A stretch of 64,000 bases of DNA, taken from assembly GCF_029688925.1 (NCBI RefSeq), contig NZ_JARUKY010000001.1, forward strand, positions 310,001 through 374,000. Reading direction: 5' to 3'. A program made the position numbers and the translations under genes. Shown here in pieces: positions 28,959 through 37,453 of the stretch. The notes below the pieces were generated by a model. The model was not told the DNA's origin. It did not search any database and saw only the letters and a program-made list of their open reading frames with translations. The stretch's first letter is position 1, and each line of letters begins with the position of its first letter. The stretch comes from Evansella sp. AB-P1 (GTDB lineage Bacteria > Bacillota > Bacilli > Bacillales > Salisediminibacteriaceae).

Positions 28959-29498
28959 TTACTGTTTGAGGCATGGATACGCTAGTAAGGGGCCCTCGTA
29001 AATTAGTGCAATTTTATCCGATCGTCGAAAGTCATCTGGGGTAACTAGAGCTGGTATTTTATCCCACAATCGAATGCCGGATCGTTCCAGTAATTCAGAG
29101 ACAAACTGAGAACAAAAGTAGGACCCCCATGGTTCTAATGGCTCCTTAAATGCCACTCCAATCACTCCAAAAAGATTATAAATCATTCTATCCTTATTCT
29201 TTTCAAATAAAAGGATAATTCTCCTCATTTTTTCAATTTGTCGTTCTGTGACAATTAATTCGTATACAGCACAAGTTGTTTGAGGATATAATTTATATGT
29301 CCCATTAAAAATATCTTCTTTGATAAACCCACCATACAAAGGATTCCTTGGGTTTTTTCGTCCAAAGCTATATAGCTCTTTTAATTCTTTATCGAATGAA
29401 ATAGAGGAGTGATTATAGGGAGCCTTTGTATATTGTTTTATTGTTTTCGTGAACATTGTTCCTGTATCGGTTAATAAAATATATACTTTACTGTTCAA
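28959..29498 (-). CDS. Permuted papain-like (YiiX/NlpC-P60-type) amidase
   Basis: A 179-aa protein with the circularly permuted papain fold: the catalytic His comes first in KAPYNHSSISFD and the Cys last in GSYFCSQFVSELLERSG. This order is typical of YaeF/YiiX and LRAT-like members. There is no signal peptide, so it probably acts in the cytoplasm or on membrane lipids. It is monocistronic. Confidence 0.8.
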   Translation of the reverse strand: MNSKVYILLTDTGTMFTKTIKQYTKAPYNHSSISFDKELKELYSFGRKNPRNPLYGGFIKEDIFNGTYKLYPQTTCAVYELIVTERQIEKMRRIILLFEKNKDRMIYNLFGVIGVAFKEPLEPWGSYFCSQFVSELLERSGIRLWDKIPALVTPDDFRRSDKIALIYEGPLLAYPCLKQ

Positions 29499-29720
29499 TG
29501 ATTTTCTTCTCCTTTATTCGTTAGTAAACGTTTAATTAAAAGACTATATTTATAGCTATTATAGATTTTCAAAACAACAACAAAATTTAACAGAGATCTC
29601 CATGCTAAAAAATTAGCACTATGTTTAATGGAAATTTGTATTACAATCTAAATAATGATTAGTAAATCTATATTATGTTTTAGCTATTTCAAAGTAGTTA
29701 TAATATGGAGAGGAGTAAAA

Positions 29721-30662
29721 TTGGTGACAGAAATTTATACATACTTATATATTATTTTTATCGTACTTATTGCAATAAGTATAGTAGTTTCTATGATTCA
29801 TTACTTTAAAAAGAAAAAAGATTACGATGAACTTGTTATGAGAACAAAACTTTGGTGGGGTATGGCCATTATTTTCAGTGTTTCATTAATTTTTAGTCCA
29901 ACTATTTCATTAGTATCATTAGGAATTTTATGCACTCTTGTGTTAAAAGAATACTTTTCTATGACGAAAACAAGGAAGCAGGATAGACGTATTTTTATTT
30001 GGGCTTATCTTGCTATACCATTGCACTTTTATTGGATTTATATTGGTTGGTATGGAATGTTTATTATATTTATTCCAATCTATGTATTTTTGTTTTTACC
30101 CCTCGTAAGAATATTCAAAAGTGGAAGCATTGGCTTTCTAAACTCTGTTGCAACGACACAATGGGGTTTAATGCTAATGGTGTTTGGTTTAAGTCACTTA
30201 GCTTTATTTCCGAAGCTAACAGAAATATCAGAACATGAGTATGAATTAGCTGTTCAATATGGTGGGTGGCTAGTCCTCTTTGTTGTTGTCCTAACACAAA
30301 TGAATGATGTGGTTCACTATTTAGTGTCAAAAAAGCTAGGAAAACACAAAGTGATACCGTCCGCGAATCCTAATTTGACCTGGGAGGGGTTTATTGGAGG
30401 ACTTAGTGCAGTGATTATCATGTCCTATTTTTTAGCTCCTTATTTAACACCATTGAGTAAGTCTCATTCTATTGTTGCAGCAATGTTAATTGGATTTGGA
30501 GGTTTCTTTGGAACGACAGTAGTTTCTGTTGTAAGAAGAAACTTAACCTTTAATCATGAGGGAGTGAAAGAAGGTATTCAAGATAAGTTTATAAAGAAAA
30601 TTGATAGTCTAACCTATACAGCACCATTGTTTTTTCATTTTGTATACTATTTTTATTTTTAG
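29721..30662 (+). CDS. CdsA-like phosphatidate cytidylyltransferase family membrane protein
   Basis: A 313-aa protein with about eight membrane helices and the general CdsA layout. The block PSANPNLTWEGFIGG corresponds to the usual SPKKTWEG, and the C-terminal signature ends KIDSL. Where the family has GDLxES...KR and an acidic PGHGGxxDR motif, this protein reads GTTVVSVVRRNLTF and EGIQDKFIKKIDSL, so several acidic catalytic residues are missing. I start at TTG 29721 (or GTG 29724) with AGGAG upstream. It may act on a different substrate or be inactive as CDP-DAG synthase. Confidence 0.75.
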   Translation: MVTEIYTYLYIIFIVLIAISIVVSMIHYFKKKKDYDELVMRTKLWWGMAIIFSVSLIFSPTISLVSLGILCTLVLKEYFSMTKTRKQDRRIFIWAYLAIPLHFYWIYIGWYGMFIIFIPIYVFLFLPLVRIFKSGSIGFLNSVATTQWGLMLMVFGLSHLALFPKLTEISEHEYELAVQYGGWLVLFVVVLTQMNDVVHYLVSKKLGKHKVIPSANPNLTWEGFIGGLSAVIIMSYFLAPYLTPLSKSHSIVAAMLIGFGGFFGTTVVSVVRRNLTFNHEGVKEGIQDKFIKKIDSLTYTAPLFFHFVYYFYF

Positions 30663-30913
30663 TATTTATTCCTTAGTAAACATAAAGTCTACTAGTCTCC
30701 TTATCTATTTGATGATTGGCTGTGTTTAGACGTAATGTAAATGTAGATCAGCAAAAATCAGCAACAACATTTAAAAGAAGATAATTGGGCTTTAAATAAG
30801 TAGGCTATAATTCATAGTAATATTGTTACAGACAATCCATATACATTCTAATTATTGTTCGATATAATTAACATAATAATTTTAGGATTCTCTATGCTTG
30901 GGAGTGACACTGG

Positions 30914-32110
30914 ATGCCGGAGAAACAAGTAAAGCTAGTTGAAATAATATTATATTCTACTATATTTGGATCGTTATTTTTATTATTGGGAGATAATCCA
31001 AACGATCGATTGCCTCTTATTCTACTTATATTGTCCTATGCAACCATTCAATTTTTTCGATATAACAAATATAAGATTCCATTACTACGTCCAATTTCAA
31101 TTTTATTAATAATAGTTCAAGTTGGTATAGCATTTTTCGTTCAAGCTATTGATGGAACCTTCCTACCTCAAGTATTCTTCTTTATTCTCATTGCAGAGAT
31201 TGGTTTCCGTTCAAAAAAAATAATTAGTATTCCATTTACCTTCATTTGTTATTTTACCTATATTGGTGCATTAATATATCACTTTCAGTTCCCACCATTT
31301 CATGAAATTAGCTATGTTATTCCACGGTCTATTGAATACATACTCTTTTGGGGATTTAGTTATATAGCTAGATTTGCTGTTCTGCAAAAGGAAGAACTAG
31401 AAATAACAAATAAGGACCTTCAAGAAGCTACAAATAGACTGAAGGAGAAAACAATGCTCCAGGAACGGTTGAGACTATCTAAGGAAATTCATGACACAGT
31501 GGGGCATACTTTAACAACAGCTTTGTTCGGTATAGAGGCTTCAAAGCATGTGTTGAAGAATGGGAGTTTGGAAGAAGGTCTTAACCAACTTGATAAATCC
31601 ACAGTTCAAATAAAACGAAGCTTAGAAGACGTTCGTTCTATCGTTCATTCAATGAATGAAAACCAAAACTTCGTAAATATAAGAGAAAGTATTATAAAGT
31701 TAATACAAGAAACAGAGGATGGATCTTCCGTTTCTATTACTTATGATATTGATGAAAGCCTTCCTCAGCTTAGTCCGGATCAAGAATTGGCTATTTATCG
31801 AAGCTTGCAAGAAGGAATTACAAATGGCATTAAACACGGTAAAAGTAACAAATTTTTCTATCAGTTACTCTATAGAGGGGAAGAACTACAAATCACTCTA
31901 GAAGATAATGGTTATTTTGATGATACCAGCTTAGAAGCTGGTTTTGGATTAAAAGCGATGAAAAATAGATTCCAATTAATTGGAGGGTCTATAAATATTA
32001 CTAAAAATAAAGCTGGCGGGTGCACCTTAAAGCTTGTTTTACCTATAGGTGGAAAAGGAGAGGAAAGGGAAGGAGAAGAAATATACAATGTTGAAAGTAA
32101 TTATCGCTGA
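30914..32110 (+). CDS. Sensor histidine kinase, DesK/NarL-associated (HisKA_3) type
   Basis: A 398-aa kinase with about five N-terminal membrane helices (residues 10-160), a coiled linker, the HisKA_3 phospho-His (about residue 192) in EIHDTVGHTLTTAL, and a HATPase domain with SLQEGITNGIKHG, EDNGYFDD and GFGLKAMKNR. The input domain is purely membranous, so a membrane or envelope signal is likely. It overlaps the response regulator gene by 23 nt. Confidence 0.93.
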   Translation: MPEKQVKLVEIILYSTIFGSLFLLLGDNPNDRLPLILLILSYATIQFFRYNKYKIPLLRPISILLIIVQVGIAFFVQAIDGTFLPQVFFFILIAEIGFRSKKIISIPFTFICYFTYIGALIYHFQFPPFHEISYVIPRSIEYILFWGFSYIARFAVLQKEELEITNKDLQEATNRLKEKTMLQERLRLSKEIHDTVGHTLTTALFGIEASKHVLKNGSLEEGLNQLDKSTVQIKRSLEDVRSIVHSMNENQNFVNIRESIIKLIQETEDGSSVSITYDIDESLPQLSPDQELAIYRSLQEGITNGIKHGKSNKFFYQLLYRGEELQITLEDNGYFDDTSLEAGFGLKAMKNRFQLIGGSINITKNKAGGCTLKLVLPIGGKGEEREGEEIYNVESNYR

Positions 32111-32744
32111 TGATCATCCAGTAATACGAGATGGTTTTTCCATCATATTATCAACAGAGAAAGAGATAGAAGTTGTTGGAACTGCACAAAATGGAAATGA
32201 AGCTATTTCCTTAGTGATGAAATATAAGCCAGACATTGTATTGATGGATCTATATATGCCTGAAAAAAATGGTTTGGAAGCATTAAAGGAAATTAAATAT
32301 GCGAAAGAAGAAACAAAAGTCTTGATATTATCTTCCATGGTTGATGAAGATGTTGTTATTGATTGCTTAAGTAATGGGGCTAGTGGAGTATTATTAAAAG
32401 ATTGGGGCACAGATAAAATTATTCATGCACTGAAGGCATCTGCTGCTGGTCAATTAATTATCCCGGAATCCTTTTCATCAAAATTAATAGGTAAATGGAT
32501 TAACCAGCAGACTTCTCCAGTAAATGATATTCGAAAAATGGTGGAAAAATTAGAAATATCATTAAGCAATAGGGAAGAAGAGGTTTTAATTAAAGTAATG
32601 GAGGGGAAAAAGAACGGGGATATTGCTCAGGAATTGTTCCTCTCAGTAGGAACAATAAAAAACTACACTTCCTCAATTTATAAAAAAATAGGTGTTACAA
32701 ACCGTGATGAATTAATAGAAGTTGTGGGTAACAACGATAATTAG
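32088..32744 (+). CDS. LuxR/NarL-type response regulator
   Basis: A 218-aa regulator with an N-terminal receiver (acidic pair in IIADDHPVIRDGF, phospho-Asp in IVLMDLYMPEKNG, Ser and Lys in LILSS and LLKDW) and a C-terminal LuxR HTH (LSNREEEVLIKVMEGKKNGDIAQ...). The ATG 32088 follows AAGGAGAAG and is inside the end of the kinase gene. Targets are unknown. Confidence 0.95.
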   Translation: MLKVIIADDHPVIRDGFSIILSTEKEIEVVGTAQNGNEAISLVMKYKPDIVLMDLYMPEKNGLEALKEIKYAKEETKVLILSSMVDEDVVIDCLSNGASGVLLKDWGTDKIIHALKASAAGQLIIPESFSSKLIGKWINQQTSPVNDIRKMVEKLEISLSNREEEVLIKVMEGKKNGDIAQELFLSVGTIKNYTSSIYKKIGVTNRDELIEVVGNNDN

Positions 32745-32785
32745 AAAAAACTAGGCTAAAAGGATTTATTAGCCTAGTTTTTACT
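32745..32785. terminator. Bidirectional terminator between response regulator and sinI
   Basis: AAAACTAGGCTAA (32747-32759) and TTAGCCTAGTTTT (32769-32781) form a 13-bp stem with flanking A/T runs. It overlaps the stop codon of the minus-strand sinI gene and so serves both sides. Confidence 0.9.
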
Positions 32786-32902
32786 TGTATTTGATAAGAA
32801 TTTACGTACGTCGGATGGTGATAAACCTATCTCTTTCGCTTGTTGCATTAATTCAATCCACTCTTTGTCTAATACCTTTTCCTTTAATAATACTATTTCC
32901 AT
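32774..32902 (-). CDS. sinI: SinI family anti-repressor peptide (42 aa)
   Basis: A short minus-strand frame encodes MEIVLLKEKVLDKEWIELM followed by QQAKEIGLSPSDVRKFL. The core L-D-x-E-W-x-E-L-M-x-x-A-K-E-x-x-x-S-P-x-x-(I/V)-R-K-(F/Y)-L is that of B. subtilis SinI, which binds and inactivates the biofilm repressor SinR. The ATG has an AAGGGAGAG ribosome-binding site about 8 nt upstream. No sinR gene is next to it, and a c-di-GMP-I riboswitch precedes it. At 42 aa it is shorter than typical SinI proteins of about 57 aa. Confidence 0.85.
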   Translation of the reverse strand: MEIVLLKEKVLDKEWIELMQQAKEIGLSPSDVRKFLSNTSKN

Positions 32903-32929
32903 AATTAATAGCTCTCCCTTCGAAATAAA

Positions 32930-32946
32930 TAGTGATAACTCACTAG
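32930..32946 (-). promoter_or_regulatory. Possible expression-platform hairpin of the sinI riboswitch
   Basis: TAGTGA-GTTA-TCACTA (minus strand, 32945-32930) is a perfect 6-bp hairpin about 10 nt before the sinI ribosome-binding site. It shares bases 32943-32946 (CTAG) with the likely P1 3' strand of the aptamer, so both cannot form together. Confidence 0.5.
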
Positions 32947-33050
32947 GTAGCTCGGCTATCTTAGAAATAGTATGTTGACTAAACTTAACTACTCCCTTAG
33001 ACCCTAAAGCTTTGCGTCTCTATCTTTCAATAGATTTGCCTTTTTCTAGA
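32943..33050 (-). promoter_or_regulatory. c-di-GMP-I (GEMM-I) riboswitch upstream of sinI
   Basis: Read on the minus strand: GGCAAA (33040-33035), P2 stem TCTAT-TGAA-AGATAGA, the invariant GACGCAAAGC (33018-33009), TTTAGGGTCTAAG, a variable P3 arm, and GATAGCCGAGCTACC closing near P1 (CTAG at 33048-33045 and 32946-32943). Order and conserved words match the c-di-GMP-I class. The aptamer ends about 40 nt before the sinI ATG and on the same strand, so SinI production is predicted to depend on c-di-GMP. Confidence 0.9.
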
Positions 33051-33059
33051 AAGAAGCTT

Positions 33060-33455
33060 TTTTTCTTATGGTCTTCGTCAATTGAAAATATGAAACTTTC
33101 ATGCTACATAAATAAAAATGAAAAACATTAGTCTGATAAAGCAATGAATGGACTGTTAAGTATAGAATAAATTAAAATGAATATTTTGAAAATAAGAAAA
33201 AGAAATGTCGTGACTGTCATTTGTATTTTGTGACTGAATAATGACTGTTTTGTGACTTTCATGTGTTTGTTCACAATTTAGTGATTAAATTCACTGTAAT
33301 TATATTGGAACTATGTTATGAGAAAAGTGTTCCTCTAGCTTTATGTTAGTAGAATTAATGAACGATTCGTCTCTGCGCCAATATTCTCTCATTTATCATG
33401 TATAATTTAAATAAGCATAAGCTGAAATTCGGTTCTGTCTCGGAGGGGGAAGCTC
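33060..33455. other. Intergenic region with TGACT repeats before cdaR
   Basis: Four TGACT words lie at 33211, 33231, 33242 and 33253, the last three 11 nt apart (one helical turn), part of GTGACTG/TTTTGTGACT direct repeats. They could be a regulator binding array. A TATAAT at 33401-33406 is a plausible -10 for cdaR. No gene was recognised. Confidence 0.4.
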
Positions 33456-34595
33456 ATGTCAATCCTAGATCATGCACTATCACAGAAGTTTATTGATAAA
33501 ACTGCAGCCTATTTTGAGCACAATGTAAACATTATGGACGATAAAGGAATCATTATTGCTAGTAAAGACCATTCGAGGGTTGGGGATTTTCATGAAATTG
33601 CCTTTAACATGCTGAATGGAAAAATAGAATCAGGAATTGTCAATGAGGAGCAAAAATATTTAGGTACAAAGCTAGGTGTTAATTTATTTATTGATTATAA
33701 AAATAAGCACATCGGTGTTATCGGTGTTTCTGGTAATCCAGAGACAGTCCAAGTATTTGCAGAAATGCTAAAAACATTTATTGAAGCAATGCTAGAATAT
33801 GAAATTCATATGGAAGCAGAACGAAGTCACAGAAATCGTGGGGAACAATTTTTACATTATGTCCTTTTTGATGAACATGTAGACCTTTCTATAGCTAATA
33901 GCATGGCTGATGATCTTGGCCTATCGAGGAACTTGTTAAGAGTCTGTATTGTTCTAAAAAATGATAGGAATTTAGAATATAAGAAAGTAGTTCAAGCATT
34001 AAAAAATTGTGAAGGCTACTGTCATGATGACATTGTGACGATGGCTAGAAATAATGACATTATTTTGTTTAAAGCAATTGATGTGAATGTGGAGGAAGCT
34101 ATTGTTCATTTTAGAGTTACTATTGAAGAGTATTTAACTAGTTTCCTAGAAAAACTTTCTGAAAAAAAACACAACCCTACATGGACTATCTTTGTAGGAA
34201 CATTACAGGGGTCAATTAATAAGTACAGAGAATCCTATTTACATGCCCAGCAGTTAACATTACAGGCAAAAGGGAAAAAGGGAGTTTATTTCTTCAACGA
34301 TTATATTTGGGATTATTATCGGAATTTAGCTACTATCAAGGCTTATGACGATATATTTAGTGTGTATAATGAGTTATTTAGTAATGAGGAAAAAAAACAA
34401 ATTGCAGAAACAGTGGAAGTTTTAAGGAAAAACAATTACAACGTAGTAAGTAGCTCTAAGGAATTGTATATTCATCGTAACACACTGCTTTTTCGTATAA
34501 ATAAACTTAAGGAAGCGCTAAATATTGATCCAATTGCCAATGCTGCCCACAGGGAGTTTCTCAATGAATTAGCCTATTATTTCAGTCGTAAATAA
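33456..34595 (+). CDS. cdaR: CdaR/PucR-type sugar diacid regulator
   Basis: A 379-aa transcription activator: N-terminal sugar-diacid recognition domain (ALSQKFIDKTAAYFEHNVNIMDDKGIIIASKDHSRVGDFHEIA), a GGDEF-like middle domain, and a C-terminal HTH (NNYNVVSSSKELYIHRNTLLFRINKLKE). CdaR proteins respond to glucarate, galactarate or glycerate. The following operon encodes galactarate catabolism, which fits. Ribosome-binding site GGAGGGGG. It has its own terminators and is transcribed separately from garD. Confidence 0.93.
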   Translation: MSILDHALSQKFIDKTAAYFEHNVNIMDDKGIIIASKDHSRVGDFHEIAFNMLNGKIESGIVNEEQKYLGTKLGVNLFIDYKNKHIGVIGVSGNPETVQVFAEMLKTFIEAMLEYEIHMEAERSHRNRGEQFLHYVLFDEHVDLSIANSMADDLGLSRNLLRVCIVLKNDRNLEYKKVVQALKNCEGYCHDDIVTMARNNDIILFKAIDVNVEEAIVHFRVTIEEYLTSFLEKLSEKKHNPTWTIFVGTLQGSINKYRESYLHAQQLTLQAKGKKGVYFFNDYIWDYYRNLATIKAYDDIFSVYNELFSNEEKKQIAETVEVLRKNNYNVVSSSKELYIHRNTLLFRINKLKEALNIDPIANAAHREFLNELAYYFSRK

Positions 34596-34621
34596 ACATT
34601 GTTCATAAAATATATAACAAT

Positions 34622-34667
34622 AGGTTTCTAGATGTTTTAAAGACGTCTAGAGACCTTTTCTTTTTTA
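34622..34667 (+). terminator. Terminator of cdaR
   Basis: AGGTTTCTAGATGTT pairs with GACGTCTAGAGACCT (with G-U pairs), followed by TTTCTTTTTT. Confidence 0.8.
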
Positions 34668-34680
34668 AAAGAATTTATAA

Positions 34681-34798
34681 AATTTTGACGCTACGAAAGT
34701 TATCAGGTGTCTAGAAAGACAGGCCGTCGATGATTGAACCGTTGCCCACAGGACGTGGGTGTTCTTAGGTTAAATGGGGGCGCCTTGCGCTTTTCTTA
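34681..34798 (-). ncRNA. Bacillaceae-1-like RNA element, copy B
   Basis: Minus strand: GCGCAAGGCGCC, then a hairpin whose plus-strand form is TTGCCCACAGGACGTGGGT, then a second short hairpin AUCGAC-GGCCU-GUC. The plus-strand end GGGGCGCCTTGCGCTTTTCTTA is shared with copies C and E. Confidence 0.55.
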
Positions 34799-34801
34799 AT
34801 T

Positions 34802-34838
34802 AGTTGTACATTGAGTACAACTTTTTTCTTTTTTTTAA
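34802..34838 (+). terminator. Second terminator-like hairpin upstream of garD
   Basis: AGTTGTAC-ATTGA-GTACAACT followed by a long T-rich run. Confidence 0.75.
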
Positions 34839-34851
34839 TACATAGCGGACA

Positions 34852-34880
34852 TTGGGAAATGAAAAAGGCTCCTTTATAAT
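34852..34880 (+). promoter_or_regulatory. SigA-type promoter of the galactarate operon
   Basis: TTGGGA (34852-34857), a 17-nt spacer and a perfect TATAAT (34875-34880) lie 73 nt upstream of the garD start. Confidence 0.75.
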
Positions 34881-34952
34881 TGAGTTACATAATTAATTCG
34901 TTCAACAATCAGTTTTTCAGGAAAAAAATAATGAAGAAATCAGGTGTGTCGG

Positions 34953-36482
34953 ATGAAAGAAGATAATTTAAAACAACCTTTACTCATTAGGGTAGCTCCA
35001 GAAGATAATGTTGAAATCGTTATTAATCCTGAGGGTATTCCTGCTGGAACACAAATTTCAGAAACGCTAACAGCGATTGAGTATATTCCACAGGCTCATA
35101 AGGTTTCCTTAAAGGACTTTGAAGTGGGAGAGGAAATTATTCGATACGGCCAAGTGATTGGTTATGCGAAGGTAGACATTCCAAAAGGTAGCTGGATTGA
35201 CGAACATAAGGTAAACTTGCCAATTCCGCCAGCACTAGAGGATTTACCAGTTGCTACAGAAGTTCCTGAACCTTTACCACCGTTAGAAGGCTATACTTTT
35301 CTAGGATATCGTAATCCAGATGGAACAGTTGGAACAAAAAACATGTTAGGTATTACAACGACGGTGCAATGTGTAGAGGGAGTTTTGAATTTAGCGGTAG
35401 AAAGAATAAAGAAAGAATTGTTACCTAAGTATCCGAATGTGGACGGTTTAATACCAATAAACCACAATTACGGATGCGGTGTGGCGATTAATTCTCCAGA
35501 TGCTGAAGTACCCATTCGTACAATTAAAAACCTTGCCCTTCATCCTAACTTTGGTGGGGAGTTGCTAGTGGTGAGTATGGGCTGTGAAAAACTCTACCCT
35601 GGAAAACTTTTTCCTGACGTAAACAGTGAAAATGTCGTTGTTCTACAGGATGAAGATGGTTTTGGGATGATGGTAGAAGAAATAATGAAGAAAGCTGAAG
35701 AATCTTTATATCGTTTAAATCAGCGTGTTCGAGTTGAATGTCCGATCTCTGAGCTTGTTGTAGGCTTACAATGTGGGGGGAGTGACGCTTTCTCTGGAGT
35801 TACAGCTAATCCTGCTATAGGTTATGCTGCTGACTTATTAGTTAGAGCAGGGGCTACTGTTATGTTTTCGGAAGTGTCAGAGGTTCGAGATGGTGTGCAT
35901 CTTCTAACTCCAAGAACGATCAACGAAGAAGTTGGTCAAAAATTAAAGGATGAAATGGCTTGGTATGATAACTATTTAGATTTAGGAAGTGTGGATAGAG
36001 ATGCCAATCCAACACCAGGAAATAAACAAGGTGGATTAGCAAACATTGTTGAGAAGTCTTTAGGATCAATCGCAAAGTCAGGTACTGCACCAATTGTTGA
36101 TGTATTACGAGCAGGAGAAAGAACAAAGAAAAAGGGGTTAGTTTTTGCTGCTACTCCTGCAAGTGATTTCGTGTGTGGGACATGTCAGCTAGCATCAGGA
36201 ATAACGATGCAGATTTTTGCTACAGGAAGAGGAACAACATATGGATTAGCCATGGCACCAGTTATAAAAGTATCCAGTCGTTCCGTTTTACCGGATAAGT
36301 GGAAGGATTTAATAGATTTGAATGCAGGAAAAATAGCAACTGGCGAGGCAACGATAGAAGAAGTTGGACAGGAGCTGTTTGAATTAATGATTGAAATAGC
36401 TAGCGGTAGAAGGAAAGTTTGGGCAGACCACTGGGGAATCGAAAATGCACTATGCCTATTTAATCCAGCACCAGTAACATGA
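34953..36482 (+). CDS. garD: Galactarate dehydratase
   Basis: An UxaA/GarD-family hydro-lyase (509 aa) that converts galactarate to 5-dehydro-4-deoxy-D-glucarate. The short N-terminal SAF-type domain ([16 protein letters not shown]) is followed by the main domain with [17 protein letters not shown], the metal-site Cys motifs [37 protein letters not shown] and a late [12 protein letters not shown]. Length and motifs match B. subtilis YcbH/GarD. The start at ATG 34953 follows AGGTG. It is the first gene of a four-gene operon. Confidence 0.93.
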   Translation: MKEDNLKQPLLIRVAPEDNVEIVINPEGIPAGTQISETLTAIEYIPQAHKVSLKDFEVGEEIIRYGQVIGYAKVDIPKGSWIDEHKVNLPIPPALEDLPVATEVPEPLPPLEGYTFLGYRNPDGTVGTKNMLGITTTVQCVEGVLNLAVERIKKELLPKYPNVDGLIPINHNYGCGVAINSPDAEVPIRTIKNLALHPNFGGELLVVSMGCEKLYPGKLFPDVNSENVVVLQDEDGFGMMVEEIMKKAEESLYRLNQRVRVECPISELVVGLQCGGSDAFSGVTANPAIGYAADLLVRAGATVMFSEVSEVRDGVHLLTPRTINEEVGQKLKDEMAWYDNYLDLGSVDRDANPTPGNKQGGLANIVEKSLGSIAKSGTAPIVDVLRAGERTKKKGLVFAATPASDFVCGTCQLASGITMQIFATGRGTTYGLAMAPVIKVSSRSVLPDKWKDLIDLNAGKIATGEATIEEVGQELFELMIEIASGRRKVWADHWGIENALCLFNPAPVT

Positions 36483-36523
36483 TCGTTTAAGAAAATATCT
36501 AAAAATTATAATGGGGGCTTACT

Positions 36524-37423
36524 ATGTTGAAAATGGAAGATTTAAAGGGAGTTATCCCTCCAATTGTTACACCAGTTGATAAGAATGAAAATGTAGATGA
36601 AGCAGGGTTAAAAAGAGTAATTGACCACGTCCTTGAAGGAGGTGTTCACGGTGTGTTCGTCCTAGGGAGTAATGGGGAATTTTATGCTTTTGATTTTGAA
36701 AATCAGAAAAGAGCTGTTGAAATTACCGTTAATCATGTAAATGGTCGAGTACCTGTTTATGTAGGAGCTAGTTCCATTACAACACAAGAGTGTATAAAGC
36801 TAGCAAAAATGGCAGAAGTAGCAGGCGCAGATGCACTTACAGTGTTAACACCAATGTTTATTCAACCTAATGAACAAGAAATGTATAATCACTTTGCGGC
36901 CATTGCAAATAGTACGAATCTACCAGTACTACTTTATAATAATCCTGGGAAAACAACGAACAACATCTCTGTATCATTAGTAGAGAAGCTTTCAAAGATT
37001 GATAATATCGTTGGAATAAAAAATACATCCTTTGATTTTGTGCAAACGATTCAATATATCCGAGTTACAAAGGATAACCCAACTTTTAAAGTATTTAGTG
37101 GATCAGACTATTTTATTTATGGAACAATGGCATATGGTGGAGCAGGCTGTGTAGCGGGTACTGCGAATGTAGCACCCAAGCTAGTTGTAGACATATATGA
37201 CAAATACTTGTCAGGCGATCATGTAGGATCTATGGAATCACAAAATAAATTGATACCACTAAGAAACAGCTACGACTACGGAAGCTTTCCTGTAGTTATG
37301 AAGGATTGCTTAAATCTTATGGGATTAGAGGTTGGTCATCCTGTAAAGCCAATTGAACATTGTTCAGAGGAAAAGTTAGCAGAAATTAAAGAAATCTTAA
37401 ATGATTTAGACTTACTAAAATAA
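36524..37423 (+). CDS. DHDPS/NAL-family aldolase or dehydratase, probable 5-dehydro-4-deoxyglucarate aldolase
   Basis: A 299-aa class I aldolase-fold protein. It has the pyruvate-binding motif GSNGEFYAF, the catalytic Tyr in LLYNNPGKT and the Schiff-base Lys in IVGIKNTSFD. Family members include DapA, NanA, KdgD (5-keto-4-deoxyglucarate dehydratase) and HOGA-type retro-aldolases. Because the operon goes on with glycerate kinase and tartronate-semialdehyde reductase rather than a ketoglutarate-semialdehyde dehydrogenase, I infer retro-aldol cleavage to pyruvate and tartronate semialdehyde, the job of the unrelated GarL in E. coli. Confidence 0.85.
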   Translation: MLKMEDLKGVIPPIVTPVDKNENVDEAGLKRVIDHVLEGGVHGVFVLGSNGEFYAFDFENQKRAVEITVNHVNGRVPVYVGASSITTQECIKLAKMAEVAGADALTVLTPMFIQPNEQEMYNHFAAIANSTNLPVLLYNNPGKTTNNISVSLVEKLSKIDNIVGIKNTSFDFVQTIQYIRVTKDNPTFKVFSGSDYFIYGTMAYGGAGCVAGTANVAPKLVVDIYDKYLSGDHVGSMESQNKLIPLRNSYDYGSFPVVMKDCLNLMGLEVGHPVKPIEHCSEEKLAEIKEILNDLDLLK

Positions 37424-37453
37424 TAGGATGTAAATGGAAGGGTAGGTGGTCAT

